From Chrysopilus asiliformis (taxonomy: Eukaryota > Arthropoda > Insecta > Diptera > Rhagionidae): a stretch of DNA of 64,000 nt. Within the stretch, counting starts at the first letter, position 1. Each line of letters starts with the position of its first letter. A program made the position numbers and the translations under genes. This document shows positions 56,776-64,000 of the stretch, in pieces. Location of the stretch: positions 73,547,597 through 73,611,596 of the forward strand of contig OZ035962.1 in NCBI GenBank assembly GCA_964034945.1, in the 5' to 3' direction. The notes below the pieces were generated by a model. The model was not told the DNA's origin and did not search any database. It saw only the letters and a list, made by a program, of their open reading frames with translations.

Positions 56776-58024
56776 CAAAGATGGAGTAGTAAAAATATTG
56801 AACTGTCACCGGAACTACGCAAGGTAACAAAATTTCATCTTCCTAGGTTGCATTGCATAGTTTCGGAGATATAAGGTTCCAAAGATTCCAGAGATAGACA
56901 CATAGGTAGGTAGCCAGCCAGCCAGGTCGCGACAAATCAACTTAATAGAAAGTGTATAATAAAAAAAAATAATCGATTTTGACATTTTTTGTAATTGAAA
57001 TTAGCTGTTTTAGTGTTGTAATCCCGATTGCATCTAGGATTTGCAATGTAAGATGCAGATTTCGCGATGTAGATTTTTGCGATTTCTTCTTTTTAAATGC
57101 GAGAGGTTGATGATGCGATTTGCGAAGCATTGCGCACCGTGATATTAAATTTTTTTGAGATCCTTTGAATCTAACCGAATCAACCACTGCGTATACACTG
57201 AGCTTGAGCCGGCAAAATAGATATGTGCATTTCTGCCAAAAAAGATGAAGGAAGATGGCATAAACCCTTGTTTAAAACACCGAACGAAACAGAGCCACTC
57301 TACAACACGAGGGGGAAGTGAAGAATCAATAAAACTTTGTTTTCTCTCTGCGAAGTTTTCGCGAATAGCGGTGTGTCCGCGGTATAAGAACTTCGCTTGA
57401 ATACTTATACCCTGATTGCTTCAAACCACATGAGATTTATATGAGAAGGCAAAAAATCAATTAGGGCGATTATACTATTTGTGTTTAACCCTTGAATCAT
57501 TCTTGATTCATTGTTTTATTTGATACAATGAAGCTTGGGCTTCAGGGCGCCTGAGCGCGGGTTGCTGCTCGGATGGTGGTATGAACCTTAGTTTTACTAT
57601 TTAACTAATTCGTGATCACTTTATCAAGAATCCCTATTTAAATCAACAGTTCCGTGATATCTTTGTAGTCAATAATGAGTCGTTAGTTGATATACTCATG
57701 CTGCACAGTGGATTTAATCACGTCCGTAGTTAATTTCAACATGTCCATTCTATTGGTGGTTAGTCATGAAACGTAGTTTAATAAACCAATGATTTAAAAT
57801 TTTTAATATCTCGAAGGTTTGGCCCCAGCGATCAAATCGAAGGTTTGGCCCAAGCGTTGAATGGGCCCTAATTCAAAGCTTGGAATGAAAACAGTCTTGT
57901 TAATAAGGTGAATATTTTACCGAATTTTCAACCTATAATAACCTAAAATATTAAGTTTAGTCCGAATGTGACTTTTTATACATCATATCAATCTTTTTTT
58001 GCTAAATTATCAAATTAAAAAAAA
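56776..58024. other. Unassigned DNA with repeat fragments
   Basis: Holds 'gtaggtagccagccagcca' (56907), a stretch at 57380-57530 related to 15480-15640, and a direct duplication 'tcgaaggtttggccc' near 57810 and 57837. No gene. Confidence 0.4.
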
Positions 58025-58625
58025 AATATCAGTTGTGGTCAACACAAAACTTTCTTCTACAAAATCTACGACCCTGCGCAATTTACGCTAGAGCCCTGTC
58101 GCGTTGTCAACCTAAGACGACGTCCCAATAAATTCTTGGTTTATTCAAAAATATCAAAAACATACAAAATTTGAGATAACTTGAGAACTGTAAAAGATAT
58201 CAATTTACGGTAAATGGCAAAAATGTAGAAAATGTTAACATCTTTAATTATTCTTTTAACTGATTTGTCGAAAAACCGTTAGTTTGCAAATTATTCGCAA
58301 AAATATGATTTTTTACATATTAATGAAAATATCTCAATAACGGTAAAAGACAAAATTGTGCAGAATGCCATTCTCATTAATTCACTTCATACATTCAGTC
58401 AGCAAAAACCCGTTAATTTTCGAGATAATCGCAAAAAACTGTTTTTTTTTGGAAATAACGGTTTATCTCGATAACAGGTTGAGATATCGAGTTATAGCTA
58501 AAGACAAAAGTGTGGGAAATTTTATTTTCTCCAAGTTTTGTCATACTAAAGGCCACTAAAAAACGTGTAGTTTGGGAGTAAATCGAGAAAAATGAAATTG
58601 CGATTTTTGATAAACCGCCATTTAG
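58025..58625 (-). mobile_element. Repeat family E, copy 3, truncated
   Basis: Very close to the 33.9-kb copy from 'tatcagttgtggtcaacaca' to 'gaaattgcgatttttga', then cut before the microsatellite part. Confidence 0.68.
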
Positions 58626-58703
58626 CCCAATAAACTATTTCTTTTGAGTGGTGTTTTTACCAAAAAAAATTTTTTTCAACTTTTTTTCTTGATAACATAT
58701 ACA

Positions 58704-58910
58704 TATACCACAGAGCTTCTATAGAACAGAGGTTAAAATTGACACTGAGCGACAAAAATATGGCGGAAATATGGGACTTTATCATTAGCACAAGCAGAAA
58801 AAAGCTTTCGTAAAGCTTTCGAGCTAATGATAAAATCCCATATTTCACGCCATATTTTTGTCGCTCAGTGTGATTTTAACCTCTGTTCTATAGAAGCTCT
58901 GTGCATATAC
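58704..58910. repeat. ~207-bp near-perfect palindrome
   Basis: Arms of about 95 bp ('cacagagcttctatagaaca', 'actgagcgacaaaaatatgg') are separated by a short 'aaaaaagctttcgtaaagct' loop. Flanking 'atataC' lies on both sides. Confidence 0.85.
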
Positions 58911-59028
58911 TACATTAAAAAGTCTCCTTTTTTTAAGATAATTGTACACGGCGGAAAATCTGGGTTTAATTTTTAAACTTCGCTCAACTATTTTAGGTTT
59001 AACTATTTATCAGAATGTTTGGAGTGAC

Positions 59029-59622
59029 AAAACATAACAAAAGCTATAATTGCCAATCTGGCAATCATTGGAGACCCGTATGGTGATATTCGTATCAAAA
59101 TTCGAACAGTTTTATCAAAATTCCACTTTGAAGTCAAACTGTCCAAGAAGATGTTTTAAAATTTATTCCAGTCGGATTTTGAGGTATGGGAGTTTTATGT
59201 TTATAATCATATCCTACATAACTTTTGTTCTTGGACTTTTTTTGATAAGATGCACCATTTTTGAGATATTCACAAAAAACGATTTTGTTCGTATGGGGGG
59301 TACCCCCCCCCCCCCCTAATGGTCCATTTTTGCCCATGAACGAACTTAGCCTCGCATTTTATGAAAAACGGATCTGCGCAAAATTTCAAGTCTGTAGCTT
59401 AATCCGTGCGCCCGCAATCCGCGCCACAGACAGACTGACGGACGGACAGACGTACAGACTGACAGACGGACAGACAGACGGACGGACATGCTAAATTCAA
59501 CTTTTTTTTATCATTCTAAACACACTGGTGTAATTCATTTTTTTGTGCGATGACGGGATCTTGGCGTTACAAACGGTAAGGCAAAGTTAATATACCCTTT
59601 GGTTTCACCATACGGGTATAAA
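59029..59622 (+). mobile_element. Helentron-like repeat, copy D
   Basis: 'acataacaaaagctataatt' to 'caccatacgggtataaaaa' with a long C-run after 'ggggggtac' and a degenerate CAGAC tract at 59427-59488. Confidence 0.67.
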
Positions 59623-61799
59623 AATGTTATTTTTGTACGTTACAGAAAAGTACATAGCCGTATGAAAAGATTGGACATGCAAGTTTGATTGACTTTTTCC
59701 AAAAGTACAACTTTTCCTATGCAAAAACTATTTGTGGTTCGAATATCTCTATTTTCGCGGAAAATTGTACATGGATAAACATGTGACAAATGTGAGTAGT
59801 CTCCAGCATTATTTACCGAATTGCATTCCACACACTCAATTATGAAGAATGAACTCTCCACTTAATCAACATTGAATCTAATCAAGAAACGAAGACCGTG
59901 TTTGGATATTAGATATGCAAACTTCATTTGCAAATGACACATTTGGGACATTACTGGTGCATAAAACCAATCATATAAAATAAACAAATTAGATCGTACT
60001 ATTTATTTGGAAAAAAAGTTAACAAAGTCTGCAAAGTCTCTATTTTAGGAATTCCGGAGCTTAATTTAATTTTTGAATAGAAGTTCTAACTTAATGCAAT
60101 TGGAGCATTATTGTTATGGTGACCATAATATGTCGGAATAAAAAGACGACAGGAAGAGGATGTCAGTCAGGGCCGAATGTGTAGAATTAAGCGAACACGT
60201 TGAGCGATTTAAAATATATTTAGCTGTATTTATATATTAATACTACCGAACTAAACTCACGACATATTAGTACTGCATGATAATAATGCTAAAATTATAT
60301 ACGCGATCTAAGCGCAGTCACTGACAATCACTATGTTAAATTTGAATGTGTAGGAATTAAATTTATACACGCTAGCGTCTTAAAAAAAAGTTCTTCAGAA
60401 AAACGCGTATTCCATGTATTCGTGTTTTAAAATTCCAACCCCAAATACACAAGTTTTTAAATCATCGTGCCCTCAATCGTGAAAATCGGTTTAATATGAA
60501 GATTTTTAAAGATTGTGTCACTTCCAGGATTTACCAAAAAGTATACAAAACGAGAAAAATAAATATATGAATAATTGGCATAATTTTGTGTATCAAGAAA
60601 ATTTGTTTCCATTTTAAACCAAATAAATGACATTTAAAAAAGAAAATTTTGATTTTAAGCAAATCCTTTGATCCTTTGCCCGGAAAAAATATTAGCCCAA
60701 AGCGAATATAATTCTGATGGTTGGAATAAAAATATTTCAAACGACATTCGACAAAAAAAAATGTTTGCAAGGATCAGATCAAATTTTTGCATTGCCTGGA
60801 AGATCTTTCAGCCCTTACAAAGAATGTTTACATGAGTAGCTCATCATAATTTGCCCCCAGCATTTTTAGCATTTATACAACCAACTTGTGCGATGCCGCA
60901 TATCGAAGGGCAAATAAATGCGGGATTAGGAGTGGGAAAAAAGGAAATGATGATGGTAAAAAAAAATGAAACCTCTCGAAGGCAAAAACAATCGTCATGA
61001 TATTTCCTAATCGATTTCCTTATCTGTTTAAGCTCGAACATCTTTGAGCTTCATGGGCGTTTGCTTGTGTCGAGTATAGTATACTCTTAGGTAAAGGGAA
61101 AATGGTAAAAGCATTTGAAGAGATCCTTTTCTGTCATGCGAAACAATAAACAGGCAGTTCAACTTCGAAACAGACAATCAATTGTGATGGAGGGCATTTG
61201 ATAAGCTTCTAGTATCGATATCTATTGTTAATGTGGTTATTTGATTGTCGCCAATTTACTTTATCAACAACATTATTGATAGTAGGGATAAGAATGCTGT
61301 AAGGCGGATATTTGACAACATTCATCTTATTGCTCATCATCATCGTTCCTTCCCTACTTGATTTCTTCAACGTTAGATTTTCCAGAATCTTTTCAGTTCT
61401 GAATGAGATTTTTTAAGGAGTCCCATGAGCCAAAACTAGTATAAATGCAAATATCCTTGACGTGTCCTTTTTGAAGATAAGTCCAATGTGATACGAATGT
61501 TTAGCCACACGAGCATTGAAATTTGTTCATAACTCTGATACATTATGAAGGATTCTGATCCACTGGATAACAATAGTGATTTATGAAAATGTGATATCAT
61601 AAAGGATATCGAGTCATGACTTTTTTCCCCAGTTATTCATAAAGATTTTTTAGATATTAGGAAGAAAATTTGAATGATATAAAAATTTCGTATTAGGTTT
61701 AAAGGGTTCGTTTGGATTAGACTTCAATAATACGCCAAAGGGGAAAGTTTTTCAGTTTGTATTCAATTATCGCCATAGACGTATTTTCAATTACCCGAA
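59623..61799. other. Unassigned AT-rich DNA
   Basis: No exon, domain or element ends recognised on either strand. Confidence 0.4.
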
Positions 61800-62165
61800 T
61801 TTTCATCATCCCCGATGCTACAGCTCTCGAAGAGCCTGGGCCTCCTCAATTGAGGTTTCATAACAATTTCTTCCCTGCTTCGCACCTACCGTTTTTACAT
61901 GGATCGCGAACGAAGGATGAATTACAACATTTGTAAGGTTTTTACGTTGCAACCTATCAACAGAAGTGATAGCAATCTAGACCGATGATGTCGTTAGCAC
62001 CAAGCGGCAACTATCACTACTGATTTCGTAAAGCAAGTTGAGCTGTGGTTTAACAGCGTGCGACAGTCGGAAATTGAACCACCGACCTCCGGAATACGGG
62101 TCAAGTATGTAACGATCGATGCTTCCAGAATCTATAGCTAAAATACCGATAGAAATTCGATTCAT
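61800..62165 (-). mobile_element. SINE-like candidate
   Basis: On the minus strand a B-box-like GGTGGTTCAATTTCC (about 62066-62080) lies some 45 bases after TAGCTATAGATTCTGG, which loosely fits an A box. The other end has the GC-rich hairpin-capable 'ggcccaggctcttcgagagc'. That is a plausible tRNA-derived head plus tail; no target duplication found. Confidence 0.3.
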
Positions 62166-63139
62166 TCCATGGCATTGTTTGGCGATTTTTTCCAGTAACT
62201 TCTATTCAGTTGTTACTAAGCTTAAAAGATTATTACTTCCATATTTTAGATGAGATGAAAGTATTGTCCTTGGAATTTGAGGAATAGCGCACGAACTCAA
62301 CTAATCTAGAATTTCTTGCATAAATTACATATCGCGTGCCTAAATTATGACCTTTTTGTATTAACCTAAATTTTCAAAATACAAATTAAACGATTTTTCT
62401 TAGAAAGCATAGCGATTCAATCATTAACAATCAATTGCCTTTGTTTTTTTTGTTGTGAATATCCTTCTTATAGTCTAGTATAAGAAAATCGCAAGATGAC
62501 CGTATTGAAATTCCTAGCAACAGCAGGATGTTCAGCTTGACCATTTGTTTAAATTTGGCTTGCAATTTTCAGTTAAAACAATTGCCTTTAAGTATTCACT
62601 GTTGAAAGAGCTAACGGAAATTCGAAATTCAAATCTTTTTTTTTCCTTTGAAAATTCTTCAGTTCTCTCCCAAACGTTTCCGTGGGCGGTATGCGCGCGT
62701 CGCTTAACCTGATATAATTTTATATCAAATTTTAACGCGAGAAGTATTAGAAAAAGATATTTTTATTGTGTAGACTATTTTACTTATTATTAAATAACTT
62801 AAATCTAGTTTCACTAACCTAAAATAACGAATTATTGAAATAATAAAAACCCACGTTACAGAAAACTAAAACCGCGCGTCCCGGAAAAGGATATAAAATA
62901 AAATAAAAAGAAAAACTATGAAATAGTGATTAAAATAAGTTAACATAAAAATAACTTGCAAATAAGACGGTGAACTAGTGTTAAAATGAATCAAAAGGTG
63001 CAAAATACAACAAAAAAGGATAAAACCACTTCAAACATCACTGCAGAACAACAACAGACGCAGATCAAGCATACTTTACACAATCACCAATCATTCATAA
63101 TCATCACATTCTGTAAGTCATTCAAACATAATTTCATCT

Positions 63140-63510
63140 AAAAACACACACGCACACATACACACAACACATACATACACACAACAACACACCTTGGGAG
63201 AGGACTCATCACACGCCAATTAAGATTTCATAAAATTTCGCATGCAAATCATTCACTGACGTCACTGGATCATGCAAAGGGAATTCCACGTCACAATCAT
63301 ATCATTGCATGCACTTATTCATATCCCACGGGATACATTCAAACACACTCATTCAAACACACACGCGTTTTAACACACATACACACATCAATCACGCATG
63401 CATTTCCTCGATCGACGCAGAAGGCTCATGCAGGACGAAATTAATATCATCCATACAACACTGCAATCAACATTACACATACACACACACACACAACATT
63501 GCATGCACAA
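63140..63510. repeat. CA-rich simple sequence
   Basis: Interrupted (CA)n and (CATA)n tracts, densest at 63140-63190 and 63474-63500. Confidence 0.8.
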
Positions 63511-63764
63511 ATTACATAAAAACAATCATATTCATTTAAACATTTACAGCCTTATTAATAAAAAATCCCTAACACGGAGATAACTCATGTGCTAACTAAC
63601 TCCGAGATAGCAAACTTATCCATTAGATAACTATTCTTATTAATAAAAAATTTTCCTCCATATAATAGCTAACTCGTATTTTATTTAAAAATTTAGCTGG
63701 AATACGGCAACCCTTGTGCCGAATTGTACCAAAAAATACGAAAATCTTTTACATTTAAGTCAAA

Positions 63765-63866
63765 TTTTGGTTTTTTAAATCCGTTTCCTTGGAGACGATA
63801 TTAAAATAAGTCATATTTTGGTTTTTTAAATCCGTTTCCTTGGAGACAATATTAAAATAGGAGTGA
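63765..63866. repeat. 51-bp tandem duplication
   Basis: 'ttttggttttttaaatccgt' with 'ttccttggagac' occurs twice, 51 bases apart, with one base difference. Confidence 0.9.
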
Positions 63867-64000
63867 AATTAATGTTTTTATTTTAATTGTGATTCACTGC
63901 AAAGTAATTAAAAGTGGAAAATTTAAAAATTGAAGGAAAGCGATCAGAAAAGTGGTGTTCAAGTGATAAGGTAATATAATATAACAACATAAATTGCATT

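Larger units (their letters stand above)
62166..64000. other. Right-edge region, possible upstream region of a gene; not established
   Basis: A 52-codon plus frame starts at ATG 62986 (MNQKVQNTTKKDK). Near its end 'ttct-gtaagtcattc' (about 63111) looks like a splice donor. CA-rich simple sequence follows at 63140-63510. No domain is visible, so this is only a candidate first exon. Confidence 0.2.

Overview
The window looks like nuclear DNA of an insect. It is AT-rich, has spliced genes with long introns, and is packed with eukaryotic DNA transposons. The one host gene I can identify is a neuropeptide G-protein-coupled receptor on the minus strand. It is most like an arthropod CCHamide receptor (bombesin-receptor related). 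Five coding exons lie between 30444 and 16225. Together they encode about 325 residues, from the N-terminus to the start of transmembrane helix 7. The exon(s) for the rest of helix 7 and the tail were not found in the window. The insect order cannot be fixed from the sequence alone.

Almost everything else is mobile DNA, much of it inserted into other mobile DNA. Insertion sites were called by matching inverted termini with target-site duplications (TSDs). Left block (1-7.5 kb): a broken THAP/P-type transposase runs off the left edge. A 340-bp MITE follows, then a 4.8-kb element (2533-7331) with a 733-codon open frame of an unassigned transposase type. A mariner and a 606-bp TAA-flanked MITE sit inside that element, and the MITE separates the ORF from its probable start codon. 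Second block (8.3-12.7 kb): a fold-back element with 1.2-kb arms built of ~125-bp tandem units, holding a 2-kb hAT-like element that itself holds another repeat.

Receptor block (13.7-30.5 kb): a ~7.4-kb intron carries two Harbinger-derived small elements and a 3.3-kb TAA-flanked element. A ~5.6-kb intron carries piggyBac-type, Harbinger-type and TA-flanked MITEs. Middle block (30.8-44 kb): hAT-type elements, a deleted Tc1/mariner-family copy, an almost pure 12-bp microsatellite, the first of two near-identical 1.45-kb elements, and several Helentron-like repeats with CAGACGGA-type microsatellites. Right block (44.1-55.1 kb): a four-level nest (TAA element, P-like element, hAT, TIR element), piggyBac relics, a 1-kb P-like element with a THAP fragment, and the second 1.45-kb copy. 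From 55 to 64 kb there are palindromes, repeat fragments, a SINE candidate, CA-rich DNA and a tandem duplication, but no gene I could establish.

No bacterial genes, CRISPR arrays, rRNA genes or convincing tRNA genes were seen. The best candidates for something undescribed are the 2533-7331 transposon family, the small Harbinger-derived elements that keep an 84-91 codon frame open in three copies, and the fold-back nest.
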